A stretch of DNA of 64,000 nt, from NCBI GenBank assembly GCA_904066235.2, contig CAJFCV020000002.1, forward strand, positions 10,912,001 through 10,976,000, given 5' to 3'. This document shows positions 1 through 11,221 of the stretch, in pieces. The position numbers and the translations under genes were made by a program. The notes beneath the pieces are model-generated. The model had not been told where the DNA came from and did not search any database. It was given only the letters and a program-made list of their open reading frames with translations. Each line of letters begins with the position of its first letter. Position 1 is the first letter of the stretch. This stretch comes from Bursaphelenchus xylophilus. Taxonomy: Eukaryota; Nematoda; Chromadorea; Rhabditida; Aphelenchoididae.

Positions 1-1275
1 CTTTCTTTGACATGAAATACCACTTTAGATGTTTTTTAATTGCTTCGAATTTATTGAATTTTTTGAGAGGAAACGGGTAAAGCATAAAAAATGCTGATCT
101 TTTTGAGGGACTATTAAGTATTGAGCAAGAAACAAATTTTAATACTTATGGGATTTTTAAGGACCAGAACTGTAAAAGACGAACAGTGGAAAAAATGTAA
201 AACATGGAACAAAAATTACATAAATAATTAAAAAAGTGTTTTTTTTTGGACATTTTAGGGATAAAAAAGGTAAACTACGAGCAAGATTGTCAAACAACAT
301 TTCGCTGCGACGACCCTCCGTTATTTTCAGACTGATAAAAACTTTTTTGACATTGACGTCAAAAAACTTAGATTTTCGATGCGACAGAGTGATCATTACT
401 TTTCCGACGGACTGAAAATCCCAAGTTTTATTCAAACTCGAGTGTTCACTCTCCACCGTAATCCAATCCATCAAATTACGTAAACAGTACGCAGCGTAAT
501 CATCAACTACTGTCAGCGTGCATTTTTGGGCAATAATTAACTCTTTATCTTGTTAAAACGTTTTCAACAGAGCTGAGAATAAAGATCTATAGATTGGGCA
601 GTCGCGTGACCTGTAACTTTTTCCACAAAACAATTTTTATTGTCGATCTCCGTTCCTCTCTAATCTGCCACCGGTTTGATTCGGATAACTGAACAGGGTG
701 CTCATTATTTTCCAGACAAACTGATAATCAATTAATTATCCAGAAGGATCAAAAATCAGCCGTTTCCAGTGCAAACCCTCTCCCCCACCAGCGGAAATGT
801 CAAGTTTTTCGCCGATGGATACCCTCTAATCTCTATACTGTAACTTTCCAAAACGGAGCGTTCCGGAAATTCGTAACGAAAGCAGAGGAGGGACAAAAAA
901 ATAAAAAAAAAATTTTGCGAAAAATTTACTCAAATTTGGCTAATCCGCTTTATTTTTTTGGGGCGTTTGCGAATTCTTCGCGGCCAAAAGTTTCGGCCGG
1001 ATTAAAATTGATGAGTAATCTGGAAAATAAAGAGGATAAAGAGACGGACAGAGTGTTGACGGCGAATATTTTTGGAACGGCACAATGTTATTGTGTCGTT
1101 TCCGAATTTTGAAAGGCTTTACAGGAAGCGACGGTTAGTACAGTCGAATTAGGCAAGGGAAATTATTGGGAAATGGTTTTACAAGCAAGAGAAGTCGAGG
1201 TTTTTTCGTAAACCAAGTGATTTTTGTGGAGGTTTGTTTTTGCTGTGCAGGAAAATTAGATTCCGAAAGCATAGG
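1..1275. other. Gene-free AT-rich stretch with MITE ends
   Basis: No coding signal is convincing. Two single right-hand ends of MITE family A are visible at about 365-413 (CGATGCGACAGAGTGATCAT then TTCCGACGGACTGA) and 688-722 (TGCTCATTATTTTCC then GACAAACTGATAA). Each lacks a matching left end, so both are remnants. Confidence 0.6.
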
Positions 1276-1300
1276 TTGGATGAGACTTGGCACAGATTTC

Positions 1301-1650
1301 CAGGGGAAGTACTCCAAGTGCGACGCTCAGATTTTTTTTTAATTTTGCGGATACGTCGGGCATGAACAAAGTATCACTTACTAAAGGTTTTAGCTGGCGC
1401 TTTGCAAGCATCATCGTGATATTGAACCTTTTTTGCCGCGGAGAAAGTACGCCTAACACGGTGAGCGGTCAGAGAGAAAAACGCTTTTTGGCCATAACTT
1501 TGGCAGTTCCGTGCGGAAAATTTTGATTTTTTGTAGAAACATTATCCTTTACGGTAGAAATAAGCATGAAAATTTTCGTGCCAAAATTCGGCAAAAAGTC
1601 CTAAATTTTGGCCGACTTTCGATCTAAAAATCTCGGTTGTTTAGAAAAGT
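1301..1650 (-). mobile_element. Family B MITE, truncated, inverted
   Basis: It starts with the B terminus CAGGGGAAGTACTCCAAGTG and then follows the reverse orientation of the consensus (TTTTGCGGATACGTCGGGCATG, GGTCAGAGAGAAAAACGC, AACATTATCCTTTACGG, CTCGGTTGTTT). It breaks off near 1650 without the second terminus. A short forward B piece (GATGAGACTTGGCACAGATTT) abuts it at 1278-1299, so the site holds two B fragments. Confidence 0.8.
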
Positions 1651-1677
1651 AACTTTTTGAAATTTTTCTAAAAACAC

Positions 1678-2013
1678 TGGGGTTTTCGAGGATGCTGATT
1701 TCGAAAATCATGTGTATTTTTTCTAGTTGTTACTTTTTTCTTAAGTAGTACTGTTAAGTAGTAATTTTTTAAAAATTTTCCAAACATACTGAATTTAGGG
1801 ATTTTCCAAGGTGCTGGTCTCGAAAATCATGTTGACTTTTCCTCTAGTACTAATTAGTACTATCTGATGTAGTACCAGCACCTTAGGAAACCCCTAAATT
1901 CAGTATTTTTGGAAAATTTTCAAAAAATTACTACTTAACAGTACTACTTAAGAAAACAGTCACAACTAGAAAAAATGAACATGATTTTCGAAATCAGCAC
2001 CCTCGAAAACCCC
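1678..2013. repeat. Large palindrome (about 336 bp) with short spacer
   Basis: The left arm runs GGGGTTTTCGAGGATGCTGA, ..CTTAAGTAGTACTGTTAAG, ..TACTGAATTTAGGG, ..AAGGTGCTGGT. The right arm is its reverse complement with few mismatches, ending in CAGCACCCTCGAAAACCCC. The centre near 1850-1870 is rich in GTACTAATTAGTAC. The arms are over 130 bp, so this is probably a foldback or MITE-type element; no coding capacity is seen. Confidence 0.85.
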
Positions 2014-2017
2014 TATT

Positions 2018-2281
2018 ACGCTTTTTCAAAAGTGCAGACACATTTTGTCGTGGGCCGCACCGTGCAAAAAAATCCCTTTTGCGGGGTGCATTTTGACCTT
2101 TTGCACTGTGCAACCGGATATCGCTGCGACGCAAGCTTTTTTCAACGGAGCCGGCGCGAATTTTTTGAAATTGCGCAGTGCAAAATGTTTCGAATCGGAT
2201 CGCGTCGCGCGGGGAACACGAAACTTGCACTGTGCGGTGCAAAAAAGGCCGGAAAATGTGTCTGCACTTTTGAAAAAGCGT
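2018..2281. mobile_element. Family E palindromic MITE
   Basis: Its ends are inverted repeats, ACGCTTTTTCAAAAGTGCAG and CTGCACTTTTGAAAAAGCGT. The interior carries GCACCGTGC, GCACTGTGC and near-matches, plus ATCGCTGCGACGCAAGC. It sits directly against the right end of the 1678-2013 palindrome. Confidence 0.85.
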
Positions 2282-2287
2282 GATATA

Positions 2288-2397
2288 TCCAGTATTTATG
2301 AAAAAAAATCAAAAATTACTACTTACAGTACTACTTAAGAAAAAAAGTAAGAATCAAAAAAATGAAGGTCATTTTCGAAATGAGCACCCTCGATTAT
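2288..2397. repeat. Extra copy of the palindrome's right arm
   Basis: CAGTATTTATG, ATTACTACTTACAGTACTAC, TTAAGAAAAAAAGTAAG and ATTTTCGAAATGAGCACCC repeat the right arm of the 1678-2013 palindrome in the same order. The two copies are separated by the family E element. Confidence 0.75.
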
Positions 2398-2464
2398 CCT
2401 AACTTCGACATTTGCATGGAAGAAAAATAATACTTTTCGGTTTCCCCAATCGTCCCAGCTCCTG

Positions 2465-2760
2465 CAAAACTCGCAGCTCGCGCTTTCAGAAACGATGGAG
2501 ATTTTGAGGTTGAAAGTTGAGAAAAATGTGAATTTTCTTTGCAAATTTTTGCATGAAAAAATGCCTATTTCTGCCGTAGAGGGTAACGTTTCCAAAAAAA
2601 GTTTTTTTTTCCGCGAAAAGCTGACAAGGATACGGTCACAAACCGATGTGCTTTTTCTGACCGCTCTCTGTCTTTTGTGTACTCCCTCGGCCGCCAAAAT
2701 CATTGAACATATCGAATACCACAGGAAAGGTCGAGCTAAAACTTTGCGGATTCACTCACC
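2465..2760 (+). mobile_element. Family B MITE, old degraded copy
   Basis: Order and wording follow the B consensus with many substitutions: GCAGCTCGCGCTTTCAGAAAC, GCATGAAAAAATGCCTATTTC, CCGTAGAGGGTAACGTTTCC, TTTCTGACCGCTCTCTG, CGAGCTAAAACTTTGCGG. Both termini are eroded. Confidence 0.65.
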
Positions 2761-2780
2761 CCAACGTATTTTACCATTCA

Positions 2781-2937
2781 ATCAGTCTGTCGGGAAAATA
2801 ATGAGCGCGATTTCGGTGCCATAATCGCGTAGCTGAACCGAGAAACAATTTTATTTTGTCGCGACACAATTTATTTTCTACGCGGCGACACGATTTTCAA
2901 TGCAACAGAGTGCTCATTATTTTCCCGACAGACTGAT
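2781..2937. mobile_element. Family A MITE, complete
   Basis: Inverted ends ATCAGTCTGTCGGGAAAATA and TATTTTCCCGACAGACTGAT flank a 157-bp palindromic body with GTCGCGACACAAT. A TA follows the right end. No open frame of note. Confidence 0.9.
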
Positions 2938-3346
2938 ATTTCAATGATGTTTAACATGAAAAAAATTGCAAATTTCCAATTAAAATAACAAATTACCCGT
3001 CTAATTACTTATTACTTGCTAATACTCAGTAAAGTTAATATCCCCGACTCACTTGCCGCCAATTTCACAACAAAAAACGAATAAATTCCCTTCTCGAAAG
3101 CCAATAAAAACACCGTAACCCTTTTCTCTTTTCAAAGCATTTCTTTTTACTTTTCAAAAGGCCTAAAAAGTGGGCGGAGCCTGTTGTGTAAAGCTTCTGA
3201 AACTTGAAAATAGAGCGAAAAGTTTTGGATATAATTTTGGATGACGTCACTGTAAATTTAGCTAATGAAAAGGGGAAGAATAATTTTGGAAATAAGTTTT
3301 TATAAAAAATAAAGCATAGGATATAAAATAAGGTATAATATTAGCA
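2938..3346. other. Gene-free stretch
   Basis: AT-rich, unique-looking DNA with no repeat family or coding signal recognised. Confidence 0.5.
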
Positions 3347-3645
3347 ATCTGTCGGGAAAATAATGAGCGCAATGTCGTTCCGTTGATCAGGTCGCTGAGG
3401 TGGAAAAAACATCTTTTACGGCATAGTGAAAAATTAGTATAAAAAAATCAATTAAAAGTTTCTTTTTTAAAATACGCTTACCAAATCAGTATGTGTCGAA
3501 AATAATGAGCGAAATGTCGCTGCGCCGACATTTTTTTTTGGCGTTGCTGAAGTGAAAAGCAATTTGATTTTGCCGCGAGACAATTCATTTTGTCGGCGGC
3601 GATGAATCGCGATGCGAATTTCCCTGCGGCAAAACCCTCGTTATT
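3347..3645. mobile_element. Two degraded family A MITE copies
   Basis: A left end (CTGTCGGGAAAATAATGAGC) opens at 3348 and fades by about 3420. A second, fuller but eroded copy spans about 3486-3645, with TGTCGAAAATAATGAGCG at its left and GATGCGAATTTCCCTGCGGC then TCGTTATTTTTTGGG at its right. Confidence 0.7.
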
Positions 3646-3767
3646 TTTTGGGCCCACACTTGGTCAGCATTTCAAAAAATTCCCCTTCTAGGTTTTACCG
3701 GTCAAAACTGAGTCTAAATTTTGCAAAGCCCGACCTTCTAGTATTTTTCATAAAGTGCATGGACACT

Positions 3768-4320
3768 ATCGGCGGGCCCACACTTGCGGACGACCACTTT
3801 TCGGGCGGCTAGATCAACCACGGAGATTCAACATCAACCAAAGTTTGCTTACAACAGAAAATTCAAACAATTGGTTTGGCTGTTACATGTTTCGAATTGA
3901 ATTTCCAAGTGTATAAGTGGCTTGAAAAGTTATCATAAAGTTAACCAGGTATTTTTAAAGGTTCAGAAATCATTTTTTTGAGAACGAATTCTCATAAGTC
4001 TAAAAGCGGTGGAAGAATTCAACAAACTTGTGTCTGTGTCCTTATCTGCACCAGGAAGTTGTTAATACAAAATTTCTGTCATACTACGTTGATTTACGGT
4101 GGGAAGAAAAGTCGTAATTCTACTAGTCGCGCCATAAAGTCCGTAGAATTTTTTTCGCCGACATCGCGGTTGCAATCGCCGAAAAGTGCATGTCGCTAGT
4201 GCAAAAACGGGGAATCGCCGCGGTGCGTGCGAAAAAAAGGGTTGAATTCACTGTGCAAAATTCTACGGACTTTATGTCGCGCCTAGTAATCGGTAAATGT
4301 GGGTTGCCCGCATCCTAAAT
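3768..4320. mobile_element. Family G element interrupted by family F
   Basis: The segment 3773-4122 is collinear with the complete G copy at 10801-11210 (ACTTGCGGACGACCACTTTTCG, CCACGGAGATTC, TTTGCTTACAAC, TCTGCACCAGGAAGTTGT, ATACTACGTTGATTTACGG, GTCGTAATTCTA). Right after GTCGTAATTCTA it is split by the F element at 4123-4286. The G end resumes as GGGTTGCCCGCATCC. Confidence 0.8.
4123..4286. mobile_element. Family F MITE with TA target-site duplication
   Basis: Inverted ends CTAGTCGCGCCATAAAGTCC and GGACTTTATGTCGCGCCTAG enclose about 164 bp. The empty site can be read at 11144-11150 in the other G copy (ATTCTAATC), whereas here it is ATTCTA-element-TAATC. This shows a TA duplication, as in Tc1/mariner-type MITEs. 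Confidence 0.9.
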
Positions 4321-4979
4321 TAGTGCCAAGTTTCATCAAAATCTGAGCGTCGCAGTTGGAGTATTTCCTTATTCAAAAAAGTGTAATGTAAAGTAATGGT
4401 ACTCCTGCTACCTCTGCACCCCGTTCAGCTATAAATAAACTTGCTTTCAGCAAACAAAAACCCATCCCTTCGTCCATCAAAACCCGTCTTCTAAACTAAA
4501 CACCATCAAGTCTTATCCATCTCATGCCCTCCGGCCCGCTTCTTTCGCCCCGATCCGAACAAGCGATCATTAAACGGGATTTTTGAAACAACGAAATTCA
4601 CAGCCGTCCGCTGATTTATGGAAAAGCATTCGGCCGCTAATTTCCCCACTCTTCTTTCTGTTTTTTCGCCCTTATCAATTAACTTTCGCTGTGCCCGGCC
4701 GCTCGGGGACGAAAAGTATTTGGGTTGAAAAGAAAGCAGTCCCGTACGCTTTTCAAGACTTTGAAAACAGTAAGAAGGGATTTGCCAGCAAGATATGAGA
4801 CGATTACGTAGCATGGGTAAGTAAAAATTGGTGGGAAAATTCGTATTACTACTTAATGAAAAGAGTAGTGGTACAAGGGAAAGCAAAAAAATTACTGAAA
4901 ATTTAAATTGAAGTTGAGGAAAAATTATAATTGAAATATTTTTTTAAAATTTTAATTAAATAAAAAAAAATTTTTTTTT
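4321..4979. other. Unassigned stretch, higher complexity
   Basis: 4321-4376 is a right-end fragment of family B (GTGCCAAGTTTCATCAAAATC, TCTGAGCGTCGCAG). From 4440 to 4830 the DNA is less AT-rich and ends in ATGGGTAAGT, which could be a start codon followed by a splice donor. No downstream exon can be supported, so no gene is called. Confidence 0.4.
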
Positions 4980-6025
4980 GTCGCACTGTGCAAAAAATAT
5001 TCGAAATTTTTTTGCACTGTGCGAAAAAATAAAAATTCTAGTCTTGTAAAATACGGTACATTAAAATAATAGGTGTTTTTTGCACATCCTGTGCAGTAAA
5101 TTCCTTTTTTTATTTTCGCACAGTGCAAAAAAAAATATTCAAATTTTTCTGCACAGTGCAGTTCTTCGGGCTTAAATTTTTTTTGCACTGTGCGAAACAG
5201 CAAAATTCTAGTCTTGTAAAATACGAATAACTGAGCATTTTTTGAACATATACACAGTGCAGTAAATTTTTTTTTTTTTAATTCTTTGCACCGTGCAATT
5301 CCTCGGACTTAAAACTTTTTTTGCACTGTGCGAAAAAATAAAAATTCCAGTTTTGTAAAATGCGACGCAACAAAGGAATACCGAAATATATTTTTTGAGC
5401 ATGCACTAAACAGGTCTTTTTTCATTTTCGCACAGTGCAAAAAAAAATATTCAATTTTTTTTGCACTGTGCAGTTTCTCAGGCCAAAAAGTTTTTCCGCA
5501 CTGTGCGAAAAATAAAAATTCTAGTTTTGTATAATACGAAAGACTGAGTATTTTTTGAACATATACACAGTGCAGTAAATTGCTTCTTTTTTAATTTTTT
5601 GCACAGTGCAAAAAAATATTCGAATTTTTTTGCACAGTGCAGTTATTCGGGCTTAAAATTTTTTTGCACTGTGCGAAAAAATAAAAATTCTAGTTTTGTA
5701 AAATACGGCGTGTTATAAAACACACACTGTGCGGTAAATATAATACTTTTTTTTTATTTTTGAATACTGCAAAAAAAATATTCGAAATTTTGTGCACAGT
5801 GCAGTTCTTCGGGCTTAAAATTTTTTTGCACTGTGCGGAAAAACTGAAAAATTCGATTTTGTGAAATACGGCAGAGTAAAATGGCATTTTTTTGCTCGTA
5901 ATTTGTATTGCAGTATTTTTTATTTTCGCACAGTGCAATAAAATATGCGAAATTTCTTTGCACAGTGCAGTTTTTCGGGCTTAAAAATTTTTTGCACTGT
6001 GCGAAAAAATGAAAATTTTTGCTTT
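4980..6025. repeat. Satellite array 1, GCACNGTGC-bearing
   Basis: About seven imperfect units. The landmark GTYTTGTAAAATACG recurs near 5041, 5211, 5350, 5524, 5693, 5855 and 6021, giving steps of 139-174. Each unit carries about three GCACAGTGC or GCACTGTGC palindromes, often followed by GAAAAAATAAAAATTC, plus CAGTTCTTCGGGCTTAAA. Confidence 0.9.
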
Positions 6026-6874
6026 GTAAAATACGCGCAAAGTATATTTTTTTCTTCATAGACAGTGTTTTTTGCACAGTAACTTTCAATTTATAAAAAA
6101 AATGTTTTCTAAAACACGCGAAATTTATGTTTGATAACAAAAAAAAAAAAAAAAAACTCATAAAAAGAACGTGCCAGCGGCCAAAATCAAGTGAATTTCG
6201 ATACTAATGAGAGAGAAAACAAAGGAATGCCAAAAAAACAATAAAGTCGGTTCGGCAGGAAGAGATTTCGAATACTTTTTGACAAAAAATTGATCTTTTC
6301 GAAAGGTTTTTTTTTTGAAATTCTTGACTTTTGAAGAAAGGGAACGGATAAAAGTGGCAAATTGAGTTGAGAAGCAAGCGGTGAAGAGGAAGAAGTGTTA
6401 TAAAAGAACAAAAATTGTTTTTTATAGACAGGTTTCGCTGTACGGAGCTTTATTTTGGCCTAAAATTCATTTATAGGACCTTTGAAATTGTTCGCTGTAG
6501 AGAGGTTTTGTTGTAAAAATAATTTTAAAATTCTATTTTTTAAAGTGCATACACGATTTTGCGGTCAAAAGTTGGCAAAAATACTACACAAAAGAGTTTG
6601 AAAAAGGGCATCCTTTTGAACGTTATGGACAGTATTTTGTAGGCAAAAGTCAATTTCTTCTCGTAAATTCGTAGATTCCCCCTATTCGATATTCTTTTTT
6701 GGCAAGTGTGAGCTACAAATTTCATTCGTGTTTCAAAAAATACTGCTCATAATTTGCGCCCAACCTCGTCACAGCTTCATAAAATTGATACAGCGGACGT
6801 CTCCAGCTACCTTATAGCAAAAACCTTTCTAAAACGAACAATTTTTGAAGGTCTCAAGAGTCAACTAATCTAAT
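6026..6874. other. Gene-free AT-rich stretch
   Basis: Poly-A/T tracts (for example around 6140) and no recognised family. No coding region is supported. Confidence 0.5.
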
Positions 6875-7322
6875 AGGGGAAGTACTCCAAGTGCGACGCT
6901 CAGATTTTGATGAAACTTGGCACAAATTTAGAATAATTTTTTCTAAGATATATGCGAGGATCCTATCTCGCGCTTTGCAGAAACAACCGAGATTTCTAGA
7001 TCGAAAGTCGGCGAAAATTTAGGACTTTTTGCCGAATTTTGGCACGAAAAGATTCATGTCTATTTCAACCGTAAAGGATAATGTTTCTACAAGAAATCAA
7101 AATTTTCCGCGCGAAACTGCCAAATTTATGGCCAAAAAGCGCTTTTCTCACTGACTGCTCTCCATGTTTAGCGTGCTCTCTCGGCGGCAAAAATCGTTCG
7201 ATATCTCGGCGGCGCCCGCAAAGCACGAGCTAAAACTTTCAGGAATTGATATTTAGCCCATACCCGATGTGTGTGCAAAATTTAAAGAAAATCTGAGCGT
7301 CGCACTTGGAGTACTTCCCCTG
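6875..7322 (+). mobile_element. Family B MITE, complete
   Basis: Ends AGGGGAAGTACTCCAAGTGC and GCACTTGGAGTACTTCCCCT. The interior has GATGAAACTTGGCACAAATT, CGCGCTTTGCAGAAACAACC and CACTGACTGCTCTCC. It is flanked by TAA on both sides (CTAA-T/AGGGG and CCCCTG-TAAG), consistent with a 3-bp TWA duplication. Confidence 0.9.
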
Positions 7323-7490
7323 TAAGTTAGATATTCTATATACTACGGAACTTCTGCAAAAAAAATTTCAACGAAAACCTTTCTATAGCGAACAAAAGAC
7401 AAATTCTCTTTGGTTTTTCTGCGATTCGTTATACAGAGTTTTTGACTGTACTAGATTTTTCCCTCATAACAAAAAAACTTTCTAGACCTA

Positions 7491-7794
7491 TTAGCATTTT
7501 CATAAAGTGCCTGGATATTTTGTCGCTTTCGCACAGTGCATCTTGAATTTTTGTCGCCAACGCACTGTGGCTTTTTGCCTTTGCGCCCAGTGCAAGCCTC
7601 AAAAAAGCCGATTGCACTGTTCACATTTTTTAAAACAAAAAATCAAGCTTTTCTCAAGGCGCAGTTAAGAAAAGCTTGCGTCGCAGCGATATTTCAAATG
7701 CACAGTGCAGAAGCTCAAATTCACGACTCAAAAATGGGTTTTCTGCATAGTGCGGCCTTCGACAAAAAGTCTACGGACTTTATGAAAATGCTAA
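7491..7794. mobile_element. Family E MITE, complete
   Basis: Inverted ends TTAGCATTTTCATAAAGT and ACTTTATGAAAATGCTAA. It contains GCACAGTGC at about 7530 and 7701, TTGCGTCGCAGCGATATTTC and CGACAAAAAGTCTACGGAC. It is longer than the E copy at 2018 but has the same layout. Confidence 0.85.
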
Positions 7795-8247
7795 TACTAT
7801 ATCTTTCACACACCTTTGATCCCATATCTTGTTCCATGAACAAAACATTCACCCTAATTTCATCAATCGGGCCAACAAAAACTCTTTTTGTCCCCGATCC
7901 AACCCCGGAGGCACTCGAACAAAAAGATTTTCGATTGGAACGGCGATTTGATTGATCACGCTAAATTTGCCAAATCCCGGCTAGCGAGAACAGCTGCGCT
8001 TCGCCTCTCATTCCGAAATTTTTCAAAAACTCGAATGGCCTGCAAAAACAACTGAACGAATGGCCGAGAGGAGAGGAAATTCGGAGGGCAAAAACAGAAT
8101 GATACGAAAACTTTTGTCTATTACTAGTTTTTTTGGATTGTAGGGAAAAAATTGGAAAATTTTTTGACAAATTTTTTTTTGTTTTTGAAAAAAAATTGAA
8201 AAAAAAATTTTTTATTTGCACAGTGCGAAAATACAAATTCAAGTTTA
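7795..8247. other. Gene-free stretch
   Basis: No family recognised except one GCACAGTGC near 8218. Low-complexity A/T runs lie at 8140-8215. Confidence 0.5.
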
Positions 8248-8697
8248 CAGGGGAAGTACTCCAAGTGCGACGCTGAGATTTTGATGAAACTTGGCACAGA
8301 TTTAGAACAATTTTTTCTAAGGTGTATGCAAGAATCCTAGCTCGCGCTTCGCAGAAACAACCGAGATTTTTAGATCGAAAGTCGGCCAAAATTTTCGACT
8401 TTTTGCCGAATTTCTGCACGAAAAGTTTCATGCCTATTTCAACCGTAAAGGATAATGTTTCTACAAAAAATCAAATTTTTCCGCACGAAACTGGCAAAGT
8501 TATGGCCAAAAAAGCGCTTTTCTCTCTGACCGCTCTCCACGTTTAGCGTGCTCTCTCGGCGGCAAAAATCGTTCGATATCTCGGCGGCGCCCGCAAAGCG
8601 CGGGCTAAAACTTTCAGGAATTGATATTTAGTCCATACCCGACGTGTGGGCCAAATTTGAAGAAAATCTGAGCGTCGCACTTGGAGTACTTCCCCTG
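8248..8697 (+). mobile_element. Family B MITE, complete, TTA TSD
   Basis: Ends CAGGGGAAGTACTCCAAGTG and CACTTGGAGTACTTCCCCTG. The flanks read GTTTA before and TTAGT after, so a 3-bp TTA duplication is visible. The interior matches the other B copies closely. Confidence 0.93.
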
Positions 8698-10184
8698 TTA
8701 GTAGATTAAAATTGTAAATGATGTGCGCTGTGCGAAAAATACAGATAGTTTTGTAAAATACGATACACAAAGCACAATTTTGAATACGAGAAATGGGAAA
8801 AAATGCAAGTTTTTATGAAGACCATTTTACATCCGGAAAGTATCAAAAATGTGGCAAAATGCCTCCCTAAGGGAAAAACCCCCGTTTTGGAGGGCGTACA
8901 AGTTGTGTAAAATACGTCTTGGGTTTGATTTGCTGAACTTCTGAAACAGTTTGTTCTAGAGAGGTTTTGCTGTACGGAGGGGTAAAAAATAATTCTTTCT
9001 TGGACAACGTTTGGTTATTTTATAAGAAATCTTTAAAAAAATCCATTTTTTTGCTCGAAACAATCATAATGCGTTTTCACACAGTGCAGAGAAAAGATCC
9101 CAAAAAATTGATTTTTTAAAATACGTGATCTGGAAAAGCATTAAAAAACTTAAATAAAGTATAAAAGCTAAAATTTATCCGATAAAAATATCGAGCGCGC
9201 GCTTTTACGATTGATCCCGAAATTTGCAGGGTCATAAAACTGGTGGACTGGCAAGAAGAATATCAAAAAAAAGAAGATTTTTTAAAAATATCATTTGAGC
9301 AAAATACGGACATTTAAACAACAAAAAAGGGCTTAAAAGTTTAGAAAAATAAAAAAAAATCAAAAATTAAAAAAAAATTTTTTTATTTTTCTTTTAAAAG
9401 AAATAAAAAATGTATATTTTGGTACCCGTATTTTACAATACCTAAACTTTTCCCCAAAAACCCCTATTCTTTCCCATCTTTAACGCACAAATCTTTTCTC
9501 GAAAAGGCGAAAAATCGTTAATTCCAAAAAAAAATCATAAAAAATGCGGCCTTGGAAAAACAATTTTGATTGGCAAATTTCGGATGAAAAAAAGCGAGTT
9601 GGATGTTGTTAAAAAGTTTTTTCGCGTTGGCTTCGAATCCAATTTCCCAGGTATTCGAAATGAAATTCTCGAATGACCATGAAAAGTTTTATTAAAAAAG
9701 CGAAATTTTCGATGAAAAATTGGCAGGAATTATAATAGAATTTTTTTTAGTTTTGTGGGGGTGAGAGGAAGGTAAAAAATTTTTTTTTTGCATCAAAAAA
9801 AGAATGCTGTAAATTCTAACGTCTCAAAAAATTTTAAAATTAAAAAAAAAAATTACCAAGAAAAAAAATTCTGCACCGTGCAAAAGAATAATTTTTCTGG
9901 GGTTGCACTGTGCTAAAAATTTCAAAAAATCAAACTGCTCGGACTTGGATTAAATTTGTGACAAATTTAAAACAGAATTTCCTAAGGCACTTGTGAAATT
10001 ATTGACTTGTGTTTTGCATGTCTCACCGAAATTTTCTGCTCAAAAATTGTAAAAAAATCTGATTTTGCATCGAAATGTCACGATTTAGCTATGAGTCGTG
10101 GTGTAAGATGGCCCTTAACTTGCCCGCTACTACTAGTATTCACCACCTAACCCGGAGACGCACTAGAGGACTCTGGCAATAAAC
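8698..10184. other. Gene-free AT-rich stretch
   Basis: One half of the palindromic element seen complete at 19719-19945 appears at about 8815-8895 (CATCCGGAAAGTATCAAAAATG, AAAATGCCTCC). Isolated GCACNGTGC motifs lie near 8731, 9079, 9880 and 9905. An eroded B fragment (TTGGATTAAATTTGTGACAA) is near 9950. The rest is A/T runs. Confidence 0.5.
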
Positions 10185-10552
10185 TGTGAACTCACGATAT
10201 TGACTCCAGACGATGTGACATTATAGACAAATCAATAGACAAAAATAGTACTATATATAAATATATATATATAGTAGACTTTATTGGCCACAACACAACC
10301 GGGAAAAGACAAAACACACAAATAATACAATCACAAATGAACTCACAATACTTGACTCCACCAACACAAGAGTTGACCATAGACAAATCAATAATAGGCA
10401 ATAGAAAATACGACGGTTTATTGCACACAACACAACATACAACCGGGAAAAGACAGACACAAAATAATCATTCATTGATTGGGCTCTTCCTTTTATACCA
10501 ATTTGTCGGTCATTCCGTGGGAATATGCAAATTCTCACGCGAAGTCGTGACA
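10185..10552 (-). mobile_element. Solo-LTR-like copy with internal duplication
   Basis: It ends with TCGTGACA, the right terminus of the LTR family seen at 20866 and 54432, and shares GAACTCACAATACTTGACTCC and CATTCCGTGGGAATATGCAA with them. The block from GAACTCAC to ACAACCGGGAAAAGAC occurs twice in a row. On the minus strand a TATAAAAGGAAG and two AATAAA signals are readable. The left end does not align and is uncertain. Confidence 0.7.
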
Positions 10553-10800
10553 GAAAACCCTTTTTCCTTTTGCCTTTTTTGCACATTGCAATTTCCAAAA
10601 AAAAGTTTTCCAGATGAAGTGAAAAAACGTACAATAAAACGCTGATTTAATAGGAAAAAGTTCAGAGATTACTGTAAAAATAGTCCCGAGATCTTTGAGG
10701 TGCCCTATTTTTTCATTTCCGGGAATGCTTGCAGAATGCCAATTACTTTTTGCATTTTCGTTACAAGACCAAAAAAATATGTCTTGATTTTTTTCGAATG

Positions 10801-11210
10801 TCTAGAGGGCGGGCTCAAACTTGCGGGCAACCACTTTGCGGGTAGCTTGAAAAACCACGGAGATTCTGCTGACATGTTGTGAAACCAGCCGAAATTTGCT
10901 TACAACTGGAAATTCAAACGATGGGCTTGACGATTAGATGTTGCGGATTAAGTTTCCAGGCGTAGAAATGCCTTGAATAGTTTTTATAAGCTTATCCACG
11001 CATTTTTTACCATTCTTTGAAAACAAACTCCGGTAACTTTGAAAGCAGTTGATGAACTTAATAGATTTGTGTACTTATCAGTACCAGGGAGTTGTCAATG
11101 TAAAATTTCGATCGTACTACGTAGATTACGGGAGGGAAATCGTAATTCTAATCAAAAAATGTCAGCTGCCCGCAAAGTGGTTGCCCGCAAGTGTCGCGAC
11201 GCCGTCTAGA
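10801..11210. mobile_element. Family G palindromic-end element, complete
   Basis: The left end TCTAGAGGGCGGGCTC then AAACTTGCGGGCAACCACTT pairs with the right end AAGTGGTTGCCCGCAAGTGT then CGCGACGCCGTCTAGA. Both termini have TCTAGA. The interior is not palindromic and has no convincing ORF. Confidence 0.85.
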
Positions 11211-11221
11211 GCAACATTGGT

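Noticed and set aside
1978..2281. About 100-codon open frames on both strands in the E element
   Set aside because: The element is a palindromic MITE; the frames mirror each other through its inverted repeats.
4790..4830. ATGGGTAAGT as a first exon
   Set aside because: A single start-donor match without any supported second exon; what follows is a satellite array.
4980..6025. Regularly spaced repeats that might suggest a CRISPR array
   Set aside because: Units are 139-174 bp with internal palindromes, in eukaryotic DNA, with no cas genes; this is a satellite.
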